Assembly: GCA_029207755.1 (NCBI GenBank)
Contig: JARCOQ010000006.1
Location: 26,246,022-26,310,021, forward strand
DNA from: Chamaea fasciata
Taxonomy: Eukaryota > Chordata > Aves > Passeriformes > Sylviidae
Direction of reading: 5' to 3'
Length of the DNA: 64,000 nt
The first letter of the stretch is position 1. Each line of letters begins with the position of its first letter. Both the position numbers and the translations under genes were made by a program. The notes under the pieces are model-generated. The model was not told the DNA's origin. It searched no databases and saw only the letters and a list, made by a program, of their open reading frames with translations. Positions 27,901 to 38,200 of the stretch are shown here, one piece after another.

Positions 27901-30900
27901 CAATGTATCTATGCTTCTTCACATCTATTGTACCTGCCCTACATAAAAGATGACAACTGCCTATTGTATATATCCCTCAGTGGTGAACATGATGTGCAGA
28001 CAGAGTGAATGAGCTTTTGCAGGGGCTGAAGGACAGGTAAGTTGAACATCCTGGGGACTAGGCCTCCCTTCTCAGTGAACATGGCCATCATGCCCACATA
28101 AGAATCCCACTGATTCCTTCAGGCACAGTTGCCTTCATCCCCTCCACCCATTCAGAACAAGTTTTAGCTCCAGGTTCCAATTAAGCAAATCAATAAATAA
28201 TAACTAGAACTATTGCTATTATTATAATTTAGGGGGAGAAAACTGCTAAAAGACAATAGAGGATTTTTGTTTAATTCTAAAAAGTTGTGCATTTAAATAT
28301 TTATTACAAGTAAATGTGCCAAGTAGAAACTTCCACTGCCAAATATTTTTCTCTTACTGGCTAGCTCCTACTGTGTCTGTCTCAGCATGTGAGAGCTTAT
28401 CCAGTGAATATATAGCACTAAGTATTATTTGCAAGTGAGTTAAATACTGTCCCTGTCTTTCTTGCTTCACTACACTTGTTTTGATCCTTTCTGAAAAGAC
28501 TAACAATCTCTACCATCTTTAGGAGATCAAAATTACAACCCAAGATACCAATTATCAGGCAGCCAACTTAAGAGCAAACATACATCCAAAAATGCTGGCT
28601 AGCCAGGTTTTCAAATTAATTCAGCTAAATTTCAGTCATTTTTTTTCCCTTCAGGACATGAGAGCAAACACTGGACAAACGCACACAAAAAACTTTGTCA
28701 AGAAAGGACTACCACTGAAAACATAACCCAAGTTGCATTCAGGGAGGGACAAGTATTTCAGGACCAATTTGCTCCCTCTGTCTCTCTTCCTCTACTCCCC
28801 TCACCAGCCCTGAAAATCAACCAGATATCATTGTTTGGATTTTGGGGGCAATTTTTTCAAAAACCAAAACCCCTCTGTGAACATTCTCAAGTGGAATAGG
28901 AAAAAATAAAGACCAGAACACCTTTTTTTTATTTTTAAATTACTGAGTTCAAACAGGTTAAAAAACTTAGAACCCTACTGTTGTGTAGCATTATATGGAA
29001 AAACATATTATATTACCTAAGAACTACACAATTTTTTCTTAGTCCACAAATTGTCAGTAGCTCAGTTTTCAAGCACTATAGCGTAGGAACAAGGTCTGGG
29101 AATCAGCATCTCAGCATCTTTCTAGATAGATTTCTACTGATGTCCTAAATCAAACTAGCACAGCAAATATTTAGGTTTTAAAAAGGCAAAAGGTTTACTT
29201 TTATACCTCTAGCCTTCTGGAAGGTTGTCATTGCTCCTTCTACAGATCACTGAGTTCAAGTCCATCACCTCATCAGAGTGGACACATTTTTGGAGGAGCC
29301 ATAATGCAATGTTGCCAATACTTGCAAGAATTTGTATTTCTCTTACAGCCCCAAATTCTTGTTGCTGTCTGAAAACTCCATTGTTTTTGCCTAAAAGAAC
29401 TTCCAGTCCATGAGGGTCATCCAGAGAAAACTAAATGTGACCAACACAACATAGCCTCTCTAAAAGCTAAGTACACAAACCTTGCGGAATATGTAGCCTT
29501 GAAACATTATTAACATTAAATCGACTGCACCTTCTGTCACAGTACCACGAGCTAGAATTGCCTTGAAGTATGAATGCTTGTATGCCTTTTCTGCTTGGGG
29601 CTCTCCTTCTTCCCTCCAGTCTCTCCATCTCTCAGATGCTACTTTTGCAGGATATACTGGCAACGACAGCTGAGCAGCACAGCATTACAACCTCATCAGT
29701 TTTGCAGTGAATCTGTTCAGTCTTTGGAAGAAGTGTGCTGCATACAAGTGTATCTGGCTGAAGTACATGAAAAAATCAGTTCCTAGTATGTTATGCCAAG
29801 GTCTTATATCCACTTATGAGTCTCCAGCTTCCCTTCATGTGGTGCTCTTTTAAACAGTTTGCAAGGCATCACATCCACAATTAATCAGCAGTAAAAACTG
29901 GAGCCTGCCTCAGAGAGAAGGTTAGTGCACCTAGGCTTTCTCCTCAGCCCTGTACCATTTCCTGAACCTCTCCTCGCAGTATTTGTGGCTCACTGGACTG
30001 GAAATCATAAGAACAATGAAAATTTCAGAAAACTAGTTAGTGTTGGTCAAGAAAGGTGAGCACCCAGGTATTATACACCTCAAATCTAGAATTCACCCTC
30101 TTTGCAGTTCAGAGCAGGCATTTCAAAAGGAGGACTAAGGTTCAAATCAAAACTATGCATGGGATTTCCCAGGCATCTCATTTGCAACAAAAGAGAAATC
30201 CCACTTAAGTGGAAGTGTGGACACGTGGAAGGGGAGCAAGCTTGCAATCTGCACGCCCTCACACAGACCCCTCAGGAGCCAGGCCTCTGGGTCTGAGCCT
30301 GTTGCCTTACCCTAGAGACAGGCTCCATTCTCCAGGGCAGATGAATGGTATGTGTGGCATCAGCAGCACAAGGCATGCTGGGGTACCACATGGAGGGAAG
30401 CTGGCAACTGTGTGCAGCTGCTCTTGAAGAACCTGGAAATAAGGGTGAAAAATACAGAAAAAAAATTTCCAAAACCAAACCAAAATGAGCAAAAATAGGA
30501 TTCTCTCCTATTTGCATTGGGATGCTTAGCATGCAACCATATCTTTGGCAAGTTTGCTACTGTCTCAATATATTAAAAAGTCCTTGACAAAGTTTGAGCT
30601 TTTTCTCCTCCCACCAAGAATTTTCAAAAACCTAAACCAAATTAGGTGCTCCAAGTTTGTTAGAATAAAAATTAAACCCAAATACAATGCAGAAAGCATC
30701 GTTTCAACTGTTCCACGGAGAGAAAAGTAGCAAATTGAACATAACAAACAAAAATATAAATGTTTCTTTATTCCCTCCTAATTGCCTAGTCTGGTTTAGA
30801 GAAAGCTAAATGATTCAAGTGTACTTTACAAACACCAGCCCTCTTCGAGCAGCATGCAGTGCAAGTTAAACACTGTTAGCTCTAAAGCCAAGACTTCCTA

Positions 30901-31439
30901 GAACAGGCAACTAGCATCGCGGATCCAGTAGACTGTTATTAGGCATCTAAACATCCTTTTCTGTGTGATCTGGGGAGCTTCTGGCCCTAGGAGACCACAG
31001 GGTGCCAGCTTGAGAGGCTTAAACAGGGTCACTGATTTAATGTGGATTCAGAACCCAACTTTGGTCCCTTCGCAGTATTATTAGGGCAGGAGGAAGGGCA
31101 GGCGGAGGAAGGGCGGGCCACGGCTCCGTCTGCAACGCGCCGCGGCCGGGGTCAGACCCGCTCCGGGGGGCCTCGCACCCGTTCTGCATCTCCGTCCCTC
31201 CCCGGCCCCTGCAGGAAAACTCCTCGGGACATCGTCACTCTCCGTCGGCCAACTCCATCCCAGGCACTTCCCGGCGCAGCCTGCCCGCCTCCCCCGCCGC
31301 CGGGGCAAGGGACGGAGTCGCGCGGTTGGGCTGCGCCCCCGGGGCAGCCCCCCAGCCGGCCCCCGCAGGGGCTGCTGTGCCGCCCGCCCCCCTCAGCACT
31401 CACCATATTACAGATGGAGGCGATGTTTCTGACAGTCAT
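3880..31439 (-). CDS. USP46: USP46, ubiquitin carboxyl-terminal hydrolase 46 (nine coding exons)
   Basis: USP46 is a C19 cysteine protease that removes ubiquitin from substrates. In the known family it is activated by WDR48 (UAF1) and WDR20, and substrates reported include AMPA receptor subunits and PHLPP phosphatases. All nine coding exons are present. Their lengths (36, 81, 214, 230, 77, 84, 198, 79 and 102 nt) total 1,101 nt, or 366 residues plus stop, the same length as the human protein. The catalytic triad is visible as Cys44 (NTCYC, exon 3), His313 (RGHY) and Asp330 (FDDD), both in exon 8. The structural zinc ligands are Cys182/Cys185 (CLNC) and Cys229/Cys232 (CETC). The paralogue USP12 is excluded because the N-terminus reads [12 protein letters not shown] and matches USP46 throughout. 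Recalled differences from human are few: Ser65, Ala157, Glu158, Gln163 and Gly287. Nothing is broken. Confidence 0.98.
3982..4905 (-). other. USP46: USP46 intron 8
   Basis: This 924-nt intron runs from donor GTCAGT to acceptor TGCAG. It is AT-rich unique sequence; I see no repeat or embedded gene in it. Confidence 0.9.
4906..4984 (-). CDS. USP46: USP46 coding exon 8 (residues 307-333, catalytic His and Asp)
   Basis: The acceptor is TTCTAG and the donor GTCAGT. The exon completes Ser307 (AG from exon 7, T from exon 8), then carries the His box with His313 and the catalytic Asp330 within FDDDIVE. Its 79 nt are one base plus 26 codons. Confidence 0.98.
4985..5641 (-). other. USP46: USP46 intron 7
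   Basis: This 657-nt intron has donor GTAACG, a weaker than consensus site, and acceptor CTAG. No repeat was recognised. Plus-strand reading frames here look like chance. Confidence 0.88.
5642..5839 (-). CDS. USP46: USP46 coding exon 7 (residues 241-306)
   Basis: The exon runs from [19 protein letters not shown] to VVVHCG. The LHLKRF stretch is the conserved USP box preceding the His box. It starts with G completing Arg241 and ends with AG of Ser307, so 198 nt is one base, 65 codons and two bases. Residue 287 is Gly where I recall Ser in human. Confidence 0.98.
6135..6218 (-). CDS. USP46: USP46 coding exon 6 (residues 213-240, second zinc knuckle)
   Basis: The acceptor is TTTACAG and the donor GTAAGC. 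The exon reads [20 protein letters not shown]. Cys229 and Cys232 form the second half of the structural zinc site together with Cys182 and Cys185 in exon 4. The intron 6 between this exon and exon 7 is only 295 nt. Confidence 0.97.
8158..8245. repeat. TTTA microsatellite flanked by TTAGTAG repeats
   Basis: An uninterrupted run of about six TTTA units at 8,179-8,205 sits between degenerate TATTAGTAG copies on both sides, so the core has a compound, partly symmetric structure. It lies in USP46 intron 5. Confidence 0.9.
9400..9860 (+). mobile_element. old CR1-like LINE fragment, RT C-terminal/3' region
   Basis: The strand reads as a heavily decayed version of the 3' part of avian/amniote CR1 elements. 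A phrase resembling 'gaacaggttggataagcatc' near 9,810 corresponds to the stretch before the CR1 3' UTR, with a preceding GA-rich region and lost reading frame. It is antisense to USP46. The assignment rests on remembered consensus phrases, so the boundaries are approximate. Confidence 0.55.
10155..10262 (-). mobile_element. CR1 3'-end remnant
   Basis: The plus strand reads CACAGAACCAAATAACTCAG, followed by a segment close to the typical reversed CR1 terminus 'aaggacctcaaag'. It is a short, old insertion in intron 5. Confidence 0.5.
11439..11515 (-). CDS. USP46: USP46 coding exon 5 (residues 188-212)
   Basis: The acceptor is GCAACAG and the donor GTAAAT. The 77-nt exon encodes [17 protein letters not shown] through THCL, then AG of Arg213. 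No ATG lies within it, so simple ORF finding misses it. The acidic [11 protein letters not shown] stretch is a USP-fold strand. Confidence 0.97.
11516..14849 (-). other. USP46: USP46 intron 4
   Basis: This 3.3-kb intron is AT-rich. A plus-strand open frame at 12,035-12,415 has no recognisable domain and biased AT-rich composition, so I treat it as chance. No mobile element was recognised. Confidence 0.85.
14850..15079 (-). CDS. USP46: USP46 coding exon 4 (residues 111-187, first zinc knuckle)
   Basis: The acceptor is CTTCACAG and the donor GTAAGC after the ACC of Thr187. The exon encodes the [12 protein letters not shown] box, a lysine/asparagine/glutamate-rich linker, then [13 protein letters not shown] and the CLNC knuckle (Cys182, Cys185). 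The linker contains the only cluster of substitutions relative to human (Ala157, Glu158, Gln163). Confidence 0.98.
15080..17311 (-). other. USP46: USP46 intron 3
   Basis: This 2.2-kb intron contains a solo LTR in the opposite orientation at about 15.52-16.11 kb. The remainder is unremarkable unique sequence. Confidence 0.9.
15519..16106 (+). mobile_element. solo LTR of an avian endogenous retrovirus
   Basis: The segment starts TGTATCGC and ends near TTCA, with an internal order typical of avian ERV LTRs. It has a GGGATGGAGTT start and a GAGCAGCACTCACACAGCATC-like U3 block. Next come a GCTGACCCAAACTGG box, a T-rich tract with ATTAAAC around 15,980, and a GCACCTGGCAGCCAGTCAAG 3' end. No internal proviral genes flank it, so it is a solo LTR. 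It is antisense to USP46, the orientation usually tolerated in introns. No clean target duplication was seen, and the edges are approximate. Confidence 0.65.
17312..17525 (-). CDS. USP46: USP46 coding exon 3 (residues 40-110, catalytic Cys44)
   Basis: The acceptor is TGGCAG and the donor GTAAGT. The exon starts [20 protein letters not shown], so it carries the Cys box with nucleophile Cys44, and continues to SRLRKEN plus the first base of Asp111. An internal ATG is not present at the Cys box; the true exon extends upstream of the apparent start at Leu50. Residue 65 is Ser where I recall Ala in human. Confidence 0.98.
17526..18270 (-). other. USP46: USP46 intron 2
   Basis: This 745-nt intron runs from donor GTAAGTACC to acceptor GGCAG. 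It contains no repeat that I recognise. Confidence 0.9.
18271..18351 (-). CDS. USP46: USP46 coding exon 2 (residues 13-39)
   Basis: The acceptor is TGTATAG and the donor GTAAGT. The 81-nt exon encodes [16 protein letters not shown] through HYFGLVN, in phase 0 at both ends. It begins the USP domain. The polypyrimidine tract of its acceptor is a homopolymer run, described separately. Confidence 0.97.
18358..18415. repeat. A-rich homopolymer tract at the exon 2 splice acceptor
   Basis: An A run at 18,358-18,381, then A-rich sequence broken by single G residues to about 18,415, lies six bases upstream of USP46 exon 2. On the gene's strand it is the T-rich polypyrimidine tract of the intron 1 acceptor. 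Confidence 0.95.
19225..20060 (-). mobile_element. CR1 LINE, ORF2 reverse transcriptase C-terminal fragment
   Basis: On the minus strand an open stretch at 19,561-19,226 reads as the C-terminal part of CR1 ORF2 downstream of the RT core ([20 protein letters not shown], then [17 protein letters not shown]). Upstream, to about 20,060, the same frame can be followed with stops and frameshifts (KAY... near 20,030). The copy is truncated at both ends and lacks the CR1 3' UTR. It lies in USP46 intron 1 in the same orientation as the gene and is not functional. Confidence 0.9.
22680..22765. repeat. A/C-rich low-complexity tract (AAAC-type)
   Basis: CAAACAAACAAACAAAACAA is followed by further A runs broken by single C residues. 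Similar tracts occur at 48,345-48,480 and 49,160-49,240. Confidence 0.85.
25215..25600 (+). mobile_element. old CR1-like LINE fragment
   Basis: Phrases such as 'agtaccaagttcaaattac' and 'cagtaagacattaggaaa' (about 25,480-25,530) match the decayed region between RT and the 3' UTR of CR1-type elements, as remembered. It belongs to the same class as the fragment at 9.4-9.86 kb and is antisense to USP46. The limits are approximate. Confidence 0.55.
27101..27131. repeat. perfect inverted repeat, 13-bp arms
   Basis: The arms TTTTTCTCTACAA and TTGTAGAGAAAAA are exact reverse complements separated by CCAGT. They lie in USP46 intron 1. No flanking element was identified. Confidence 0.95.
31404..31439 (-). 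CDS. USP46: USP46 coding exon 1 (residues 1-12)
   Basis: The ATG at 31,439-31,437 opens [12 protein letters not shown], followed directly by donor GTGAGT. The 36-nt coding part matches the known USP46 first exon. The start was chosen because the next in-frame ATG is Met12, at the exon end, and the N-terminus is conserved. Confidence 0.97.
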
Positions 31440-31443
31440 TAGT

Positions 31444-31480
31444 CTAAAGGTTGCAGCGATCCCACACCGCCATCTTTATA
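31444..31480 (-). promoter_or_regulatory. USP46: YY1/TISU-like and TATAAA element with a nine-codon upstream ORF
   Basis: On the gene strand the sequence reads TATAAAGATGGCGG. AAGATGGCGG is the core YY1 site and is close to the TISU initiator element of genes with short 5' UTRs. Its ATG (31,473) opens a nine-codon frame ending in TAG at 31,446-31,444, four bases before the USP46 ATG and out of frame with it. Such sites usually mark the transcription start region, so the 5' UTR may be short. Whether the upstream ORF is in the transcript depends on the start site. Confidence 0.6.
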
Positions 31481-32259
31481 AGGTGAAAACAGCCCCGCTC
31501 ATGGTGGGAAGAGCGCAGGAAGGGATAGGGGGCGGCGGCGGCTCCTGCTCCGGGGCTGGGATAAAAGCAAGAGGAGGGGACTGCACAGGCACCCTTTGCG
31601 CCCGCAGAGCAGCGAGAAGGACGGACCTTCCCGGCCTCCCTCCTCCGAGCGAGCGACCGGGAGCTTCAGCACCGCGGGGAGAGCGGCCGCATCTCCGCTC
31701 CTTCCGCCTGTGCCTCTCGCGCGGTCCGCAGGGCCCCGGGCTCCCGCTGGAGCGCTCAGCCGCGCCTCTGCGCCAGCCGGCACCGCGCTAATCTCTCCCT
31801 GCCTCCTCCTCCTCCTCTTCCTCCTCTCCCGGCGGCTGCCGTTGCCGCTCGCCGCTCCATCGCAGAGCCGCACCCGCTGATCCGCTCTGACAGCGCCGGG
31901 GAAGGGAAGGGAAGGGAAGGGAAGGTCAGAGGCAGTGCCCGGCGCGGGGCACCCCAGCGGGCCCGGCGGGGCGGCCGCCGCCCGCAGCCAATGCGCTGCG
32001 GGGCCGAGGGGGCGCGGGGGGGCTGCGCCCGCTGCCCCTCCGGACGGGACCTCCGAGGGGGACCGTGGTACTTCAGTCGCCGAGCCTGGAATGGCCACGG
32101 GGCCGAGAAACCCGGCCTCAGTGCGCACACAACCATACCGGCAGGCAGCAGGGTGAAGGACAGGAAGGCAGAGTGCGGGCAGGAGGACGTGGGGATCTGT
32201 GGCAGTGACGGCGGCACTGTGCTTTGGGACATACTCACCCCACCTAATTAGAGGTACAC

Positions 32260-35200
32260 AGGAGCCCAGGCACTTGCAAAATCCAGAACAGTGGGCTGGA
32301 ATGCAATTTGCTGCCCACAGCTGGTGCTTTGTATTGCTATTCATGCAGGTAACATTTATCTTCAAAAATGCTGTTTCGGGACTGTGTCCGCATCACGTGT
32401 GCAAGTGCTCACTCACCAATTCACAACACGTGGCATTTATACAACACGGTTAATGTAATAATCTCGGTTTCTCTTAAAATACGAGCAAGTTGAGTCCCAT
32501 GCCTTTCTCCAAGGTAGAGCAGTGTGAGTATATTAAATTTACAGACATGATAATAGGCACAAGGTTATTAAAGGGCTAACTTGAGGTCACGTAGCAGATC
32601 TCTGAGAGGAGCAAGAACAGAGTTCAGCTAGGGCAATCCTCATCTAGGAATTCCTCTTTCCTTAGAGGATGTTGCTTTTTTTTTTCAGCAGGAGCTTAAG
32701 GCCCGTTTATTGTTCCTGTGCTATGCTGAGGAAATTATTCAAATGAGGAGAGAACTACTAACATTTCTACAGACACCTCTGCTCCTAACAGCACATGAAG
32801 TGTGGCATGCTCATTCTTGGCTACGCCTTTCATTTCATGACGCTAGAATAAAATAATTGCTGCCTATAGAGCCTGGATCCACAGGCTTTGTTTACAGGAA
32901 ACTTTCTGAAGTAAGTATTTTTTTTTTTTTAAGTATCATTTCAAAAGAAGATCTATGATTACTAGTAAAAATCTGGCATCAGCAGTAACATCTAAAGATA
33001 AATTCCTGCCCTGAGAATACTGTTAGGTAAGTGGCCTTAATCCAGCTCACTGTGGACAAGTGCCCACTTTATAAAAGTGGTATCAAATTTGGCATTGGTT
33101 AGTATCCTGTTGACAGTTTTAGCAAAGAAATTCAAAATCGAGTTGCCACAGAGACAGAACTTTCCACCATAAGTCGGATTAGTTATATTGAATCATTGCA
33201 GACATTCAAAATACAGGATGGAGAAAGATTTTTGGACATAATGGAGTGAAGTTCTCAGGGCCACTAAACTGCTTCATAAATCCACAAATGACTATGCAAA
33301 AGAGCCATCAAATAACGTCACTGAGAAAAAAAAATCTTTGACATAATTCTATTAAGTTCATGGTCTTACATTATGTGTGAATTTGATCCCAAGTGTTTAA
33401 TTTGCTTAAACTCAGAGGACTGGATTACACATAATATGACAGGTTTTCTCAACATAACCAGGGAAAATGGGAGTTAAGCCGATGTGTCAGAACTGAAGCA
33501 ATAAAGGTTTGATTAGTTCCCAGTGCATTTCTAAGTAGCCTCCAGAGACTGGACAGTACTGCACCGTACCTTGTTTTTAAACTCTGATGCCTGTTATTAC
33601 ACAAGCCTAATTATGTATTCCTTGCAGCAGCCTGCTTATTGCAATTTACTGTGAGACTCATACTTGCTATCAGTGAAAATTATGGAGCAAAAAAATGGGT
33701 TTGAAAGGTGATTAAAAATTTGAATGAAACAAAATGCAGTATCTAATAAAGCCATTTGCCTCACATATATTTTAATGTCAATAACATTATTTCCATAATA
33801 CAAACCTCAGAGAAACCATAGAAACTGTGAAAACAAGCAAACAAAGGTGGTATTTTCATAATTCTGTTTTTCTCAAATGCCAATTACTTGACTTCAGGGT
33901 AAGTTCAGTTGTCTCTCTTCAGTTGTTCATTAAACTTTTTTTTTTTTTCCCACAAAATTAAATTGCTACTGATTAAGCACTTACTGGTCGTTCAAGAGAA
34001 TATTTGTAAACATGCACAAACATAGCTCTGTGAGGAATTCAGTATCATATTCCTTAATGCTAATATAAATGCTTTCATTTAAAGGTGGACACATTTCATG
34101 TCTTGTTTCTGAAGATTAATAATAAAAATAGGGAATAATATACAAGTGTTTATGTGTCAGTTTGACAATAGTCTAGCACTGTCTTTTTTGCTCTTCAGTC
34201 ATATTGAAACAGGAAAGAAGAAATAAACTTTCATGCTGGAAATGGACTGCTGTCTGTTTCTGTTTTCTTCTGCTGTTGACATTTTCAGGAATAGAAACTT
34301 TATTTCTGTAACTGTTTGAAGATAAAAAAGTGCTAAGCAATGCAACAAATACTAGTTACAAACTTTATAGGAATTGTATAAATAAAGAACAGTGCAGAAT
34401 TGTTTCCACTCTAAAGCATTGCCCTATCTCCTTACAACAAACAACCAACCCTGTGTTTCTTCCGAGTGTTAGACAAAGAGAAGGAAAACAAAGGACTATT
34501 TATAACCTAAGAGAGCTTATATAATTTCTGTTGAAAGGTCAAAAAATACCTCCTGCATTTAATTTTAGATCCTTCTTGGTCTCATCTGGTTTTATACTTG
34601 AACATTTCTATTTCACTACGTAAAATATGGACCTTTGTAAATGTCCTCCTTGGCTGGCAGAAGCATAACAGAGACTTCCATGACATTTTCTATCTGACTT
34701 TTTCAGATTATTTTATAAGCATTCACTCAGAGTTGTCAAATTATTGGCTGGCAAGTTAATATTAGCTTATTTTACAAAGCAAGAAAATTTCCATCAGAAC
34801 TTTAGTGACTTGTCCAAAGTTACAAAGGAAAGTTGGTAGCAAATCTGAGACTAGAATATCTGCTCATTCTGTGCTACAAAGAGGATATTGCATTTCCTCT
34901 CCAGAAATCTTGGAAAATTCCACATAGGGTTCATTCATGTTTTTCTTGTAATAAACTTGGGTCCAGAAGTGGGTAATCATCAGTCAGTTTTGCTGAACAA
35001 ATGTTTGGAACAGATCAAATTTAGGATATTTTTCCAACCAATTAAAAGGTTGGAAATTTTAATGGAAAAGGGAGTTAAAATAATACTAAGGTTTTCTGGA
35101 AGCATGGAAAATATATAGAAGAATTATAAGAGAATTCAGATATCTGAAATACTTGCAGTGCTAACAATGTAGGTTTAGAATTCTACAATTTTTAAAATAT

Positions 35201-38200
35201 GTTTTGTATCTAATATTAAATTATCTTCTATCAAAAAAATAGCAAAATATCTTAAACAAAATGGCAAATGTGTAGACACAAGAATGAGAAATCAGGATTT
35301 GCCATGAAGCTTGGCCTCATTTCAGAACAGACTGGTGGCTTTAGTACAATGCCCAATGCCAGCTTGCAGTCTACGGATTGAATCTACGGCACATGGCTCA
35401 TAGCAGGTCCATGGAAACCACTCCATCTGTACCTGAAATTCTAATGGTAAGAGTGAGATGCAGTCCATGAAAAATTCATGGAAATCCATAGAAAATGTGG
35501 AGAAAACCACTAAAACCAAAAAATCAACCCAACTTTGGAATGACTATTCTTCTTTAAGACTGTCATCTTCAAAGCAACCCCTAACCAACATTTTCAAATT
35601 ATCTGAGAAATTATTTCTCTTGATTCAAAATACTGTAAAACTTCATGTTTTGGTCACAGTAGGACTTGTCAGGATTCTAAAGATAAAGCATGAAAAATAA
35701 AACTGCATTAAATGAGTCCCCAAATCTTGCCTACCTTTTGCTAGTTTAAGCATTTTACTAGCTGGCAAGTAAAGAATACCATCTCTTCATTTTTTCTCAG
35801 AAATTGCTACTTTACAGAAGAAAACCAAACACATTTATAGCATCTGACATCGTTTTTTGGCCAGACATCAGATCTGAAAGCTCAAAGACAGCAGAATAAG
35901 ACAGATGCAAATACATTGTTGTTGATGTACCAAAAGCTGACTGAGTAGATACAAGCGGTCTTATTCTCTAGTGAAAGCCATTAAATTCTATTCTGTGCAG
36001 AGGTTGTTAAAGCCTCTGTGGTCAGTCCAATGTTGATAATGGCCCAGAGCTGTGATTATCTCATAATACCTTACTCCTCTTCTTTTCCTTCTGGTTGAGT
36101 TTCAAATACATTGTATTAAGAGCTTGGCACAGTGACATTTAAAGAACTTCAGTGTATTGCTTCATCAGTTTAAATATTACTAACCTTCCCCACACTTACT
36201 ACTCAAGTAAAAATATTCCCACCTCTCCAGAAGGAAGAATCTTGAAGAATGGCCTCTTCATCAGGTATATTATCCAGCAGCGGAGCTCACTAGCAAACTT
36301 TACTGGCATTTTTCTTACCTATACAAAATGTACTTTCAGGTGGAAAAATACTATTTAAATTCTAATCATACATATTGGCTGGAAAGAGATAACCAAAAAT
36401 TTTAACTGTGGAAGTAATTTATCAAACAAAAAGAGACTCACTGAGGGAAAATAACAGAAAATTGAAGTTTCTAACAGAAATATATTGCTATTTCTGCCTC
36501 TAAAAAGGAAACAATGATTCTGGCTTGCCTTCCTCTTCTCCAAACATTTTGTTTATTATTTTTATTCTATTTTACAGGCTCCAGTTTTAACTCACAAATA
36601 TCCTGAGGACAGAAAAACCAAAAGACAGATATGCTGTAAGTGGCATTTAGTCTATTTTCAGCATGAATTTAAAATAGCCTTTACATTTTATTAAATTGTG
36701 CATAAATTAATTAAATTACTCTTTTATTACATTACCATCTCAAAGTTTTAAACAAATTACACACACGCACATAGAGATAAATAAAAGGCTATTACATTCT
36801 AAGATTCCAAACCTGGCAATTATTTAATGCCACAGAGTACTGTAATCCAGCTGCAAAGAATGATGGTTACAATTAGGTTTTACTTGATTGATTTTCCTTC
36901 CCATCAGTGTGGGAAAAGACCGTAAAATTGAAGTGAAATGTTTATGACAATTGCACATTATGTTAAACTCACGATGTTGTTAAACAAGTTGTTTTCAAGA
37001 GTCTTTCTTCTGTGAGAAGCATCAAAGCAGTGACTTTGAGACTTAATTCTTGCATCTGACAAAGAGAGACTTGCCTAATTAGAGCACCACTCTTCAAGAT
37101 TTGAACAAGTTTGCTCAGCTCATCCAACTCCTTAAAAAGTTCAACACTAATCTACAAAATAACCAAGACCCTCACAATTAATGGATTTCCTATAAATTCT
37201 CCTTGTGACCTGGCCCGTGTTTCTCCCAGTTAGTCATCCTGGGTAATCTCAAAATTTACCTGGACACAAATCCACCAATATTATGGTCTTTTCCTCAAGT
37301 CCTCGAAGCACCCAGGCTGTGGGCAGACTCAGTGCCCAGCTGAGAAGTTCTTTCAGATAAAAGTTACATTCCACACACATGGAGACAGCAGATCTGCCTG
37401 CAGCCTTGGAGGTAGCAAGTTAGTAGTCACAGCATTTTTCCAGGAAATGGGAGAACTAACCTTCAAGTAAAGAGGCTCAAATCCACATCTGACCCTTTCA
37501 ATAGCCTATTAAAGGACATTTATTTTATTCTTTATTGGAAAACGGCAGACAGGTCAGGTAGACTTTGCATTCCTTCTCTTGAAGTTGTGCCACTATCAGA
37601 CACAAAAGGTAATTTCATGGAGCCAGAGAGAAGGCAAACAATGCAAACTTTGTATGGGGAAAACAGAAGAAAGCTTGTGAGGGGCAAAAAAAGGTGTAGG
37701 ATTATGTGAATGATTAAAATGCTCACCTGGGATGGATACTGATCACTGGTTTGCTGTGGTTTGCTCTTTTTTGTGTAATAGAAGTACCAATTTATTCAAT
37801 TCTGTACTGGAAAAGAAGAAACCAAACTTGACATAAATCCCATTGACACAAATGCTAAAAATTTAAAGGTTGAATGCCACTTCATCTTTTTGACTACATT
37901 ACAGAAAAGGACTGATCTGACTTAGATGTCTGTAGAAAATAGTCATTGCAAGGGAGCCCACTTGACACTAGAAATAACCTACAACTACATGTCTCACAAA
38001 TCTATCTAACTTAAAACTACGTGTCTCACAAATTTATCTCCAGAGACTGATCTACCCAGAATCCTAAGACAGGTTTTGAATCCTGATGTACAGACAGCAA
38101 ACTGGCACAGGGTTAATCTGCAACAATGTTTTGAATGTCAAGAATTAGACAGAAGTAACTAGATGTGGTAGGAAACAATTTCTAGGGTTGTCCCTTGATT

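Larger units (their letters stand above)
18352..31403 (-). other. USP46: USP46 intron 1
   Basis: This 13-kb intron separates the 12-codon first exon from the rest. It holds a CR1 ORF2 fragment (19.2-20.06 kb), an older CR1 piece (25.2-25.6 kb), A/C-rich low complexity (22.68-22.76 kb), a G run at about 25,045-25,058 and a perfect hairpin at 27.1 kb. A plus-strand 139-codon open frame at 27,589-28,008 resembles nothing I know. The right end, from about 31,080, is GC-rich and part of the promoter CpG island. Confidence 0.9.
31080..32170. promoter_or_regulatory. USP46: USP46 CpG island
   Basis: Dense GC with frequent CpG surrounds exon 1 and extends about 750 bp upstream of the start codon. Long open frames on both strands here reflect the scarcity of AT-rich stop codons rather than genes. 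A GGGAA pentamer repeat sits at 31,898-31,925. Confidence 0.85.

Noticed and set aside
31756..31860. 34-codon upstream ORF with a good Kozak context in the CpG island
   Set aside because: It probably lies upstream of the transcription start, given the YY1/TATA element at 31,467-31,480, so it is unlikely to be in the mRNA.
31042..32365. Long open frames on both strands (up to 288 codons) in the USP46 CpG island
   Set aside because: They overlap each other and exon 1, are Pro/Arg/Ala/Gly-rich, and follow from GC-rich DNA having few stops. No domain or splice logic supports them.
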